NCBI GenBank assembly: GCA_947625675.1
Contig: CANQPH010000004.1
Location: 30,083 to 94,082 of the forward strand
Length of the DNA: 64,000 nt
DNA from: an uncultured Acetatifactor sp.
Lineage (GTDB): Bacteria; Bacillota; Clostridia; Lachnospirales; Lachnospiraceae
Direction: 5' to 3'
Under the pieces are notes generated by a model. That model was not told the DNA's origin and searched no databases. It was given only the letters and a program-made list of their open reading frames with translations. Shown here one piece after another: positions 26,846 through 34,745 of this stretch (position 1 is its first letter; every line of letters starts with the position of its first letter). A program made the position numbers and the translations under genes.

Positions 26846-27583
26846 ATGGAAAAATTCAAACCAAGGATTTCTGCCAAATGCGTTTCCTGGATGAATGGTG
26901 TCCTATATGTGGGTACCTTTTTAATAACGGGATATGCGGTGCACGACGTACAGACGGCCCAGGGAGTGGGACTGTATTTATCCTTTCTATGGATGCCTGG
27001 AAAAAGGGAGCCTTTTGACATTTTAGTGGACATAGCTGCTCTTTCCGGCCTTTTTATTTTGATGGTCTTACCCTGTATTTTGTCAAAGCGGTGCGGAGCA
27101 GCATCATTGATGAGGTTTTTGGCAGCTTCCCTGGCAATGCTCCCTACCATAAGCCTGGCGGACCTTGTGCACATCTTCGACCCTCCCGGGATATTCGCAA
27201 TTAGAGAGACTCTCACAAACGGGGAGTGGCTATCTGCCTTCTGGGAGAGCATAAACTGTTTGAACCCCCTTCTCCAGATGAGTATCCCTTTTTTATGCAT
27301 ACTGTCAGCCGGACGACTGCTTTCCAGCACGGGAAAAGGAACAAACCGATCGCTTTGGATTGTTGCGGTGATACTTGTCCCCGGAGTTTTTCTTTTCCAA
27401 AGATTGGCGGTCCCATTGACATTTGTGATAATGTACTTGATTCTGGTAGCATGTTTTAATATTTGGGAAGGCCTTTATGACGCTTATCCCAAGGTCAAAA
27501 TCTGGGGAAACATTTTATTTGCGGGTTTTTGGTTAAGGGCCATCTATCGGCTAATCGTGCTGATGGAAGTTTATCATTTATAA
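26846..27583 (+). CDS. unknown polytopic membrane protein
   Basis: The 245-residue protein has about six to seven hydrophobic segments and no motif that I recognise. GAGGT sits 7 bases before the ATG. It lies between the GT2 gene and pseC in the rightward block, so a part in glycan assembly is likely but not shown. It could be an ancillary subunit of the flippase or a GT-C relative reduced in size. Confidence 0.6.
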   Translation: MEKFKPRISAKCVSWMNGVLYVGTFLITGYAVHDVQTAQGVGLYLSFLWMPGKREPFDILVDIAALSGLFILMVLPCILSKRCGAASLMRFLAASLAMLPTISLADLVHIFDPPGIFAIRETLTNGEWLSAFWESINCLNPLLQMSIPFLCILSAGRLLSSTGKGTNRSLWIVAVILVPGVFLFQRLAVPLTFVIMYLILVACFNIWEGLYDAYPKVKIWGNILFAGFWLRAIYRLIVLMEVYHL

Positions 27584-27599
27584 GAAAGGATAGGATCTT

Positions 27600-28796
27600 A
27601 TGGAAAAACTAGCGATTCTGGGAGGCGACCCCGTGCGGAAGACCCCCCTCAGTTACGGCAGACAATATATCGATGATTCCGACATTGCGGCTGTGGTGGA
27701 AACCTTGAAAAGCGATTTCCTCACCTGCGGCCCCAAGATCGCCGAACTGGAACAGGCCCTGTGCCAAGTCACGGGTGCCAGATACTGCGTGGCTGTAAAC
27801 AGCGGCACCGCCGCCCTGCACATCGCCGCCCTGGCGGCGGGCATCGGCCCCGGGGACGAGGTCATCACCACTCCCATCACCTTTGCGGCATCCGCCAACT
27901 GCGCCCTGTACTGCGGCGGGCGTCCCGTTTTTGCGGACATCAATCCCGAGACCTACAACATTGATCCCAAGGCCATCCGCAGGTGCATCACCCCCAGGAC
28001 CAAGGCCGTCGTGGCCGTGGACTTCACCGGCCAGGCCGTACAGCTGGACGAGATCCGCACCATCTGTGAAAAACATAACTTGACCCTCATCGAAGATGCG
28101 GCTCATTCCATCGGCACCAAATACCGGGGAAGGCCGGTGGGAAGCATCGCCGACATGACCGCCTTCAGCTTCCACCCGGTGAAGACCGTCACCGCCGGAG
28201 AGGGCGGCGCCGTCACCACCAACGACGAAAAGCTTTACGAGAAACTGCTCCTGGCCCGCACCCACGGCATCACCAGGGACCGGAGTCTGATGGTCCATCC
28301 CACCGACGACCCCTGGTACAACGAACAGATTTCCCTGGGCTACAACTATCGCATGACCGATTTTCAGGCGGCCCTGCTGATCAGCCAGCTGAAAAAGCTG
28401 GAGCTTTTCTCCGCCCGTCGGAAAGCCATCGTGGCCAAGTATGACGAAGCTTTTTCCCAGATTCCCGAGATCCAGGTACAGAAGGAGATCCCGGAATCCG
28501 ACACCACCAGGCACTTGTACATCCTGCGGCTGCGCCTGGACATGCTGAACTGTACCAGAAGGGAATTTTTCGACGCCCTCCACGAAGAGAATATCTATTC
28601 CCAGGTACATTATCTGCCGGTATACTGGCATTCCTATTATGAAAAACTAGGGTATCAAAAAGGCCTCTGCCCCAACGCAGAAGCCTATTACGGCGAATGT
28701 ATGAGTCTTCCCCTCTACTACTCCCTGACAGACGGAGACGTGGAAGACGTGATCCATGGGGTCAAGAAGCTGGTGAATCATTATCGGAAAAATTGA
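27600..28796 (+). CDS. pseC: UDP-4-amino-4,6-dideoxy-N-acetyl-beta-L-altrosamine transaminase
   Basis: The 398-residue PLP enzyme of the DegT/DnrJ/EryC1/StrS family performs the second step of pseudaminic acid synthesis, acting on the PseB product. Typical segments are LSYGRQYIDDSDIAAV, VNSGTAALHIAALAAG, TPITFAASANCALY, LIEDAAHSIG and FHPVKTVTAGEGG, where Lys195 binds PLP. The GC-rich codon use differs from the five genes before it and matches pseF, pseI and pseB. It is on the opposite strand from the other pse genes. Its last 35 bases overlap the convergent GT2 gene. Confidence 0.94.
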   Translation: MEKLAILGGDPVRKTPLSYGRQYIDDSDIAAVVETLKSDFLTCGPKIAELEQALCQVTGARYCVAVNSGTAALHIAALAAGIGPGDEVITTPITFAASANCALYCGGRPVFADINPETYNIDPKAIRRCITPRTKAVVAVDFTGQAVQLDEIRTICEKHNLTLIEDAAHSIGTKYRGRPVGSIADMTAFSFHPVKTVTAGEGGAVTTNDEKLYEKLLLARTHGITRDRSLMVHPTDDPWYNEQISLGYNYRMTDFQAALLISQLKKLELFSARRKAIVAKYDEAFSQIPEIQVQKEIPESDTTRHLYILRLRLDMLNCTRREFFDALHEENIYSQVHYLPVYWHSYYEKLGYQKGLCPNAEAYYGECMSLPLYYSLTDGDVEDVIHGVKKLVNHYRKN

Positions 28797-29712
28797 TTTT
28801 TTCCTTGATGACGTATTGAGGCGAATTGTTCATGCTGATGTAGATCCTGCCGATGTACTCGCCGATGAGGCCCAGCATCAGCATGATCATGCCGCCAAAG
28901 AACACCACGGCCGACATCAGGGAACTGAATCCCATGGGCACCAGTGGATTGATGAACCGCTTCACGATGGTGTATAGACCATAAAGGAAGCCCATTATGG
29001 CGCATACGCCTCCGATTATGGTTGCAATCCGCAGCGGCTTCACGGAAAAGGCGGTAAATCCGTTGATCCAAAGTCCTAACAGCTTTTTGAAGGTATATCC
29101 CGAGGTTCCTTCCTGGCGATCCCTGTGATTCACCACCACGTTGGTAATGTTCTTCGTGGTGCGCAGAACCAGACCGATCACGTAAGGATAAGAGTTCTCA
29201 TAACGAATCATGTCTTCCACTACGAATCTTCTCACCGCAAAATAGCTGGAAACATACAGGGAAGCCGGCTTATCCAGCATCACTCGGGCCATCAGGTCGT
29301 TAGCCCTGCTGCCCAGATTGCGAAACGCAGAATGATGCTTGTGCTCATATTTGGCATAGACCGCATCATAACCTTCCTCCAGCTTCTCCAGAAGCTTTCC
29401 CACCTCGTTGGCCGGAGTCTGACCGTCATCGTCCAGACAGACCACGTAATCCCCGGCGGCATGACGTAAACCCGCCATGAGGGCCGCATGCTGACCGAAA
29501 TTCCTGGCGAAATGGATTCCCCGTATCCGTGGGTTCTCCCGACACAGCTTCCGAATTGTACCCAGCGTATCGTCCGGCGAGCCATCATTTACCAGCACGA
29601 TCTCATACTCGTACCTTCCAATTGCCTTCATCGTCTCCTGGATTTCCGCCACCACGGATGGAAGAGTGCGTTCCGACCGATAACAAGGAATCACAAAAGT
29701 AATCTTCTTCAT
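28762..29712 (-). CDS. GtrB/ArnC-like family 2 glycosyltransferase with two membrane helices
   Basis: The 316-residue protein has a GT2 domain (ITFVIPCYRSERTL, VNDGSPDDT, ARNFGQHAALMAGL, CLDDDGQTPANEV) and two C-terminal membrane helices (about 230-255 and 265-290). This is the form of undecaprenyl-phosphate sugar synthases. It is the second of three such proteins in the window but differs from the one at 14.6 kb. GAGGGGG precedes the ATG. Its 3' end overlaps that of pseC on the other strand. It closes the right leftward operon after pseH. Confidence 0.87.
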   Translation of the reverse strand: MKKITFVIPCYRSERTLPSVVAEIQETMKAIGRYEYEIVLVNDGSPDDTLGTIRKLCRENPRIRGIHFARNFGQHAALMAGLRHAAGDYVVCLDDDGQTPANEVGKLLEKLEEGYDAVYAKYEHKHHSAFRNLGSRANDLMARVMLDKPASLYVSSYFAVRRFVVEDMIRYENSYPYVIGLVLRTTKNITNVVVNHRDRQEGTSGYTFKKLLGLWINGFTAFSVKPLRIATIIGGVCAIMGFLYGLYTIVKRFINPLVPMGFSSLMSAVVFFGGMIMLMLGLIGEYIGRIYISMNNSPQYVIKEKINFSDNDSPAS

Positions 29713-29722
29713 CCTAACCCCC

Positions 29723-30235
29723 TCATCCTTGCTGGTTCAAAGCCGCCATCAATATGATATCCCGAAACTTCCCATTTACAAATACGTCGTCCCGGAGATA
29801 AGCTTCTTTTTGAAATCCAGCTTTCTCATAGCTCCTGATCGCTCGGAAATTATCCGCATAAACCCGCAGAAAAACCCGATGCAGCTGCAATTCCTTAAAA
29901 CAATGACGCAGCATCAATTTCGCCGCTTCCGTTCCAATTCCCTTCCCCCTGGCGGAAGACTCCCCGATGAAGATACCATATTCTCCCTTTTGATTCTGTC
30001 TATCGATATCCCGAACGTTAACGGAACCCACCGGCAGGGAATCTTCCCCCACGCAGATCATCATCTGAACCACTTTTCCCGTATCCACCATCGTCCTGAT
30101 CCAATTCAAATGTCCCTCCCGAGTAAACGGGTCCTGACAAATGAAGTACTTCCGCACTTCCTCCTGGTTTCTCCAGGAGACGATCAAATCTGTATCTTCC
30201 ACCGTCATGGGGCGTAAGGTGACTTTTTCATTCAT
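29723..30235 (-). CDS. pseH: UDP-4-amino-sugar N-acetyltransferase (GNAT), PseH-like
   Basis: The 170-residue GNAT enzyme probably acetylates the 4-amino group of the PseC product, the third step of the pathway. It begins VTLRPMTVEDTDLIVSWRN and has the acetyl-CoA loop RGKGIGTEA (about 97-105), then RVYADNFRAIRSYEKAGF, typical of GNATs that act on sugar nucleotides. GNAT sequences are short and diverse, so the substrate is inferred from context: it is the only such gene here, in an operon with pseB, and it completes the pathway. AGGAG lies 6 bases before the ATG. Confidence 0.83.
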   Translation of the reverse strand: MNEKVTLRPMTVEDTDLIVSWRNQEEVRKYFICQDPFTREGHLNWIRTMVDTGKVVQMMICVGEDSLPVGSVNVRDIDRQNQKGEYGIFIGESSARGKGIGTEAAKLMLRHCFKELQLHRVFLRVYADNFRAIRSYEKAGFQKEAYLRDDVFVNGKFRDIILMAALNQQG

Positions 30236-30254
30236 ATGCTTCTCCTGTATTCCT

Positions 30255-31223
30255 TTATCGTACCACCCGTTCCGCCTCCGGCATCCCGGCCATCAACTGA
30301 CGCATGTCCCTGCCCACACATTTCAGGCGGTACTCATAATCTCTCCTGTCCTTGGCCGCCATGACCTCCAGAATCATCCCCGAGAAAAAGGACAAGAGCC
30401 CAGCCATGACGATAAACCCGCATACGATCAAAGTAGGGAACCGCAGAACCAATCCCGTTTCCAGATAATCCACGAGTACCGGTAAAAAGAAGACAGCCGC
30501 AGCAAATATCATGAGCAAACCCAGCAGGCCGAAGAAACGCAGCGGTTTATAATTTTTGTACAGCTGTATCATTTTATGGATGACCTTGATCCCATCCCGA
30601 TAAGTATTCAGCTTGGACTGGCTTCCCTCCGGTCGGTCTCTGAAATTCACCACCACGTTGTCCACCTGCATATTGTAGTTCACGGCATGGATGGTCATCT
30701 CCGTCTCAATTTCAAACCCTTGGGAAAACACCGGAAAGGTTTTGACGAATTCATAGCCAAAAGCCCGGTATCCCGTCATAATATCCTTGATGTCCGAATG
30801 AAACAGCGTGTTGATCCCTGTCCGCATCAGGCTGTTGCCGAAATTGTGGAAAGGTCTCTTATTCTCTGTAAAATAGGTGGAAGAGAGCCGATCTCCCACC
30901 ACCATATCCGCATTGTGACAGAGCACCAGATCCACCATCTGTCTGGCGCAATCCAAAGGATAAGTGTCATCCCCGTCGATCATCAGATAGCACACTGCAT
31001 CAATCTCCCGGAACATCCGCCGCACCACGTTCCCCTTGCCCTGCTTGTACTCATGCCGCAGCATGACGCCCGCCTCCTCGGCGATCTGAGCGGTGCGGTC
31101 CGTGGAATTATTGTCATAAACATAGATCACAGCCTCCGGCAGAGCTTCTCTGACGTCCTGAATGACCTTTCCTATGGTTTTTTCTTCATTATAACAAGGG
31201 ATCAATACCGCTATCTTGTCCAT
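30255..31223 (-). CDS. DPM1-like family 2 glycosyltransferase with two membrane helices
   Basis: The 322-residue protein has a GT2 domain of the DPM1 class (IAVLIPCYNEEKTIG, YDNNSTDRT, GKGNVVRRMF, MIDGDDTYPLD) and two C-terminal membrane helices (about 230-255 and 262-285). Such enzymes load a sugar onto a polyprenyl phosphate. The start at 31223 has GAGGAGG upstream; the open frame extends to 31355 but that part overlaps the spacer to pseB. It is the third polyprenyl-phosphate sugar synthase candidate of the window, set between pseB and pseH. Confidence 0.88.
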   Translation of the reverse strand: MDKIAVLIPCYNEEKTIGKVIQDVREALPEAVIYVYDNNSTDRTAQIAEEAGVMLRHEYKQGKGNVVRRMFREIDAVCYLMIDGDDTYPLDCARQMVDLVLCHNADMVVGDRLSSTYFTENKRPFHNFGNSLMRTGINTLFHSDIKDIMTGYRAFGYEFVKTFPVFSQGFEIETEMTIHAVNYNMQVDNVVVNFRDRPEGSQSKLNTYRDGIKVIHKMIQLYKNYKPLRFFGLLGLLMIFAAAVFFLPVLVDYLETGLVLRFPTLIVCGFIVMAGLLSFFSGMILEVMAAKDRRDYEYRLKCVGRDMRQLMAGMPEAERVVR

Positions 31224-31297
31224 GCGTTCCTCCTCACGGCTCAGTCTGCCGTTTTCCCGCCGCTTTATCGTCCAAGGACCATCAATCGACCCGACTC

Positions 31298-32293
31298 CTA
31301 CTTCTCCAGCTCCAGTTTCCGAAGCCGTTCCCGGATCTGCTCCACGTCCAGCCACTCCGTGTTGTTATCCGAGCTGTAAGAAAACCTCTCCGGAACCTTC
31401 TTCCCCGTCGGGACTGCTCTCCTGTGTTCGCTCCAAACCATCTGAGGGTACACGATATAATGCTTTTCATATTCATAGGTATTGGGAGAGTCCTCCGCCG
31501 TCACCATGATCTCATGCAGTTTCTCTCCCTCCCGGATCCCGATCTCCGGCTTCCCGCAGCCGGGCAGCATGGCCTCCGCCAGATCCGTGACCTTGAAGGA
31601 CGGAATTTTGGAAATAAAAGTTTCCCCGCCCACAGATTCCTCCAAAGCCTTGATGACCAGCTCCACCCCCTGCTCCAAACTGATCCAAAATCTCGTCATT
31701 CTGTAATCCGTAATGGGAAGCTCCGTCCCGCCATTCTTAATAATGTTATGAAAAAAGGGAATGATGGAGCCCCGGCTGCCCGCCACATTGCCATACCGAA
31801 CAATGGAAAAACAGACATCCTTGCTGCCGACATAAGCATTGGCGGCAATGAAGAGCTTGTCCGATACCAGCTTGGTCCCTCCGTACAGATTCACGGGATT
31901 CACCGCCTTGTCCGTGGACAAGGCCACCACCTTCTTCACTCCGGTATCCAGCACCGCATCGATCACGTTCTGGGCCCCGCCGATATTGGTCTTGATGGCC
32001 TCCGCCGGATTATATTCACAGGCGGGTACCTGTTTCAGGGCCGCCGCATGCACTACATAATCCACACCCTCCAAAGCCCTCTTGAGGCGTTCCTTGTCCC
32101 TCACGTCCCCGATAAAAAAGCGAAGCCTGTTATCATATTTTTTAAACTCAGTCCTCATCATGAACTGCTTGAATTCATCCCGAGAATAGATGATGATTTT
32201 CTTCGGATCATAATGTTCGAAAACATATTTGGTAAACGCCTTCCCAAAGCTTCCGGTTCCGCCCGTCACCAAAATGGATTTATCATTTAACAT
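31298..32293 (-). CDS. pseB: UDP-N-acetylglucosamine 4,6-dehydratase (inverting)
   Basis: The 331-residue short-chain dehydrogenase starts pseudaminic acid synthesis from UDP-GlcNAc. It shows SILVTGGTGSFGKAF, FIGDVRDKERL, VHAAALKQVPACEYNPAEA and LSTDKAVNPVNLYGGTK, which are PseB signatures (FlaA1 type). AGGAG is placed before the ATG, and a predicted promoter lies just upstream at 32333-32361. Order after it: GT2, pseH, GT2. Confidence 0.95.
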   Translation of the reverse strand: MLNDKSILVTGGTGSFGKAFTKYVFEHYDPKKIIIYSRDEFKQFMMRTEFKKYDNRLRFFIGDVRDKERLKRALEGVDYVVHAAALKQVPACEYNPAEAIKTNIGGAQNVIDAVLDTGVKKVVALSTDKAVNPVNLYGGTKLVSDKLFIAANAYVGSKDVCFSIVRYGNVAGSRGSIIPFFHNIIKNGGTELPITDYRMTRFWISLEQGVELVIKALEESVGGETFISKIPSFKVTDLAEAMLPGCGKPEIGIREGEKLHEIMVTAEDSPNTYEYEKHYIVYPQMVWSEHRRAVPTGKKVPERFSYSSDNNTEWLDVEQIRERLRKLELEK

Positions 32294-32332
32294 AAGTTTC
32301 TCCTCTCAATGTATGAATTTGCCACCTCTGTC

Positions 32333-32361
32333 AGTATAACACACCCTTTTTTAAAAAGCAA
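32333..32361 (-). promoter_or_regulatory. predicted promoter of pseB
   Basis: On the minus strand TTGCTT (32356-32361) and TATACT (32333-32338) have a 17-base spacer. It lies between the end of the membrane protein gene and pseB and could let pseB-pseH be expressed apart from the glmM-led operon. Confidence 0.55.
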
Positions 32362-32363
32362 CG

Positions 32364-33701
32364 TCAAGCGCCTTCCTTCCGTCCGAAAAAGGGTTCCGCC
32401 ATCAAAATCCCCCAAGCCATGCTCACCGGCATCACATTTTTATAATCCTGTATGCCCGCTCCGGACAAAGTATACCAAAGCGTCAATCCCAGGGACAGGA
32501 GCAGCAGGCTCAAGACCAGGGAATCCGATTTTTTCCTCTTACCGATTTTTTCCCCCTTTCCCGCCGCAAAGCTCAAAATCCCGCAACAGCAGACGAGAAG
32601 CAGGACCGCCAAAAAGGCGTTGCATGCATAGAAAACATAGCACTGCGTCAGCTTTCCATTTTCTCCCAACATGTGTCCATAATTCCAGCCGCTGTAAGAT
32701 ACGCCCCTTCCCCTTAAATTATTGACCAGCGCAACCGGCGGGAAGGCGTATTGGATGAAATCCCTTCCAACGTCCTTCAGGACCTCTTTCGTCCGTATTC
32801 TCAAAGTGATTCTCGCCATGCCAAGGTAATAGTCCCTTGCGGTGTCCAAGCCATATACCCGTTCCAGCTCCGGGCCAAATTGATACATCGGTCCTTCCGG
32901 ATACCTGGATATTTCCACCATGTCATCCTCTGTAAAGACTTCTTTGATCTCGTTCCGCCAAAAATAATAAGTATCTGAAAAATGCGGCCATACGAATCGC
33001 TGCAGGATTGCCGCCTCGGGCGTCCTGGCCATTCTTCCGCGGCTGTATCTCTCCACGGCGAATCCGTTCACAACGCCCGCCAGCAGACAGACGGACAACA
33101 TGCCAATAATTCCTTTCACAAACGTCCTGCTCCAAACCCTGCTTTCCCTTAAGCCGCATCCAATCAAGCAAACCACAAAAATCACGGCACAGAACAAAAA
33201 ATACTCCGGCAACAGCAAACCGGCCAAAAGCCAACAGACGGCTCCCTTCGGCAAATCGCCCTTCCTGCAATGACAAAGGCACAGCAACAGGGCCGAAGCC
33301 GCCAAAGATTGAGGAAGCACCGCCAGGAAAAGCTGGTTTACGGTGGGAATCGTCATGACTGCCAAAGCCATCCAAAACCTATATCGGAAACCTTCCAGCA
33401 CTTTCAGCAAAGCATAGCAGCCAACCGCCAACTGCAGAAGATACAAGAAGCCATAATAAGGAACATGAAATAGCTTTTCCAAAAGACCTGCGATTCTGAT
33501 GAAAACAGGATATAAAATGCCCACGTATTCGTCCGTGGTCATGGTGTCCGCAATCTGCAGCAATTCTTCCGTCTCTCGAAAACCTGGAAGTCTTCCCAGA
33601 TTCAAAACCGCCCATGCCGCTCCCAGGAGAATCTGCATCATCGCCAGCAAGACCACTGTATGAAGCAATACCTTGCGAATTGACAAGAACCTATTCTTCA
33701 T
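32364..33701 (-). CDS. polytopic membrane protein, GT-C-like
   Basis: The protein of about 445 residues has ten or more hydrophobic segments and an acidic first outer loop with TMTTDEYVGILYPVF, as seen in GT-C-like proteins of Clostridia. I do not recognise a named family. The ATG at 33701 (MKNRFLSIRK) is preceded by GAGGA that belongs to a dispersed palindromic repeat (33704-33770). The open frame extends to 33767 but that part is the repeat itself. Confidence 0.68.
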   Translation of the reverse strand: MKNRFLSIRKVLLHTVVLLAMMQILLGAAWAVLNLGRLPGFRETEELLQIADTMTTDEYVGILYPVFIRIAGLLEKLFHVPYYGFLYLLQLAVGCYALLKVLEGFRYRFWMALAVMTIPTVNQLFLAVLPQSLAASALLLCLCHCRKGDLPKGAVCWLLAGLLLPEYFLFCAVIFVVCLIGCGLRESRVWSRTFVKGIIGMLSVCLLAGVVNGFAVERYSRGRMARTPEAAILQRFVWPHFSDTYYFWRNEIKEVFTEDDMVEISRYPEGPMYQFGPELERVYGLDTARDYYLGMARITLRIRTKEVLKDVGRDFIQYAFPPVALVNNLRGRGVSYSGWNYGHMLGENGKLTQCYVFYACNAFLAVLLLVCCCGILSFAAGKGEKIGKRKKSDSLVLSLLLLSLGLTLWYTLSGAGIQDYKNVMPVSMAWGILMAEPFFGRKEGA

Positions 33702-33703
33702 GA

Positions 33704-33770
33704 TTCCTCGCATTCTGCCGCCGATTAGGCGGCATTTAAATTTAAGGGACTTTGTGCGGCAGCACAAATC
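33704..33770 (-). repeat. dispersed palindromic repeat carrying a ribosome-binding site (copy A)
   Basis: Read on the minus strand, it contains two stems, TTGTGC-TGCC-GCACAA and TGCCGCC-TAATC-GGCGGCA, and ends in GAGGAA just before the ATG at 33701. A second copy at 60041-60106 matches it over almost the full length, with scattered substitutions and one gap. Both lie shortly after a stop codon and directly before the next start. Confidence 0.8.
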
Positions 33771-33774
33771 CCGA

Positions 33775-33806
33775 GATTGGAAATAGCCGAACGGCTATTT
33801 CCAATC
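33775..33806. repeat. perfect 15-bp inverted repeat
   Basis: GATTGGAAATAGCCG and its exact complement are separated by two bases. It lies about 20 bases after the stop of the SGNH hydrolase gene and adjoins copy A of the palindromic repeat. It could act as a terminator or mRNA-stabilising hairpin, but no T-tract follows on the minus strand. Confidence 0.75.
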
Positions 33807-33825
33807 TTATACCTCTGCAACAGTC

Positions 33826-34743
33826 TCATTGTTCCTCATTCCGAGAATTTTCAATCTCCCTGATCTTATCAGCCAATCTCGAAGCCAATAACACCTCTCC
33901 GTTCAGATTGAGATGCAGGCCGTCAACAAGGTACTGGTCCTGCGTTTCCTGGCATATCCCGGAATCATGGTAATTGTCAAGAAGATAAACCCCGCACTCT
34001 TTTGCGATTTCTATTTCCAAATTCGCATAATCCTCCAGATACCCGCCGCCGAAATCCGTGTTGTCGCAATTCTGAGTTATTCCCTCCCAGCGAATACAAC
34101 ACCAGGTAGGTGTCATTAAGATAATCTTCACATCCGGATAAGCATTCTGCAAAAGCTCCAAAGACGTGCGCAAAGCGCCTCCGAAGGTCGTTTCATCGTA
34201 TGGATCTTCCGGATTGTCCAACCGAGTGCCCCTATTGTAATCATTTGTGCCATGCTCGATCACCAAATACTCCACTTTGTCAAAATCTGCGTCCGACAAA
34301 TTCCGTATCGTATCTGGAAAATATTCCAGGGTCTCGTTTATAAAATATCGATAATGCTCTCCATAAGCTATTTGTGCCTTTTGTGCGGCAAAGTCCTGAT
34401 TGACGATCGCTTCTGACAATTTCACCAGATTCAACTGATCCTTAACAGAATAAGGCTGCTGAATCCGTTCCTCGTTCGTCGCACTTGTTCCTCCAAAGCC
34501 TCCCCCAAGAACTTTTTTCCCCAGCTGTTCCTCCAAATAAGCCGGAATTCCTTCCCCTTCAAATATATTTCCAATGATGCTGTCCCCCAGCAGAACCACG
34601 GAATATTCCTCCTGCGGCCGGGCAATCCCCATCACTGGCACTTCCGCAATACAAACAATCATTATGACGGCCGCCAGCAAAACGCTGATTCCCCAGGACA
34701 ACCCGGTATTTTCCCCCTTTGTAAGCCCTCCCCATAACTTCAT
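33826..34743 (-). CDS. membrane-anchored SGNH/GDSL hydrolase
   Basis: The 306-residue protein has one N-terminal membrane helix (about 16-37) and an outer SGNH domain with all blocks: LLGDSIIGN (Ser55), GGGFGG, EHGTND and VDGLH (Asp275, His278). It may add or remove acyl groups on surface glycans. Unlike the SGNH-fold protein at 7131, it keeps the full catalytic set. I start at the ATG at 34743, two bases after the stop of the DUF6056 gene; the frame upstream of it lies within that gene. Confidence 0.82.
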   Translation of the reverse strand: MKLWGGLTKGENTGLSWGISVLLAAVIMIVCIAEVPVMGIARPQEEYSVVLLGDSIIGNIFEGEGIPAYLEEQLGKKVLGGGFGGTSATNEERIQQPYSVKDQLNLVKLSEAIVNQDFAAQKAQIAYGEHYRYFINETLEYFPDTIRNLSDADFDKVEYLVIEHGTNDYNRGTRLDNPEDPYDETTFGGALRTSLELLQNAYPDVKIILMTPTWCCIRWEGITQNCDNTDFGGGYLEDYANLEIEIAKECGVYLLDNYHDSGICQETQDQYLVDGLHLNLNGEVLLASRLADKIREIENSRNEEQ

Positions 34744-34745
34744 TC

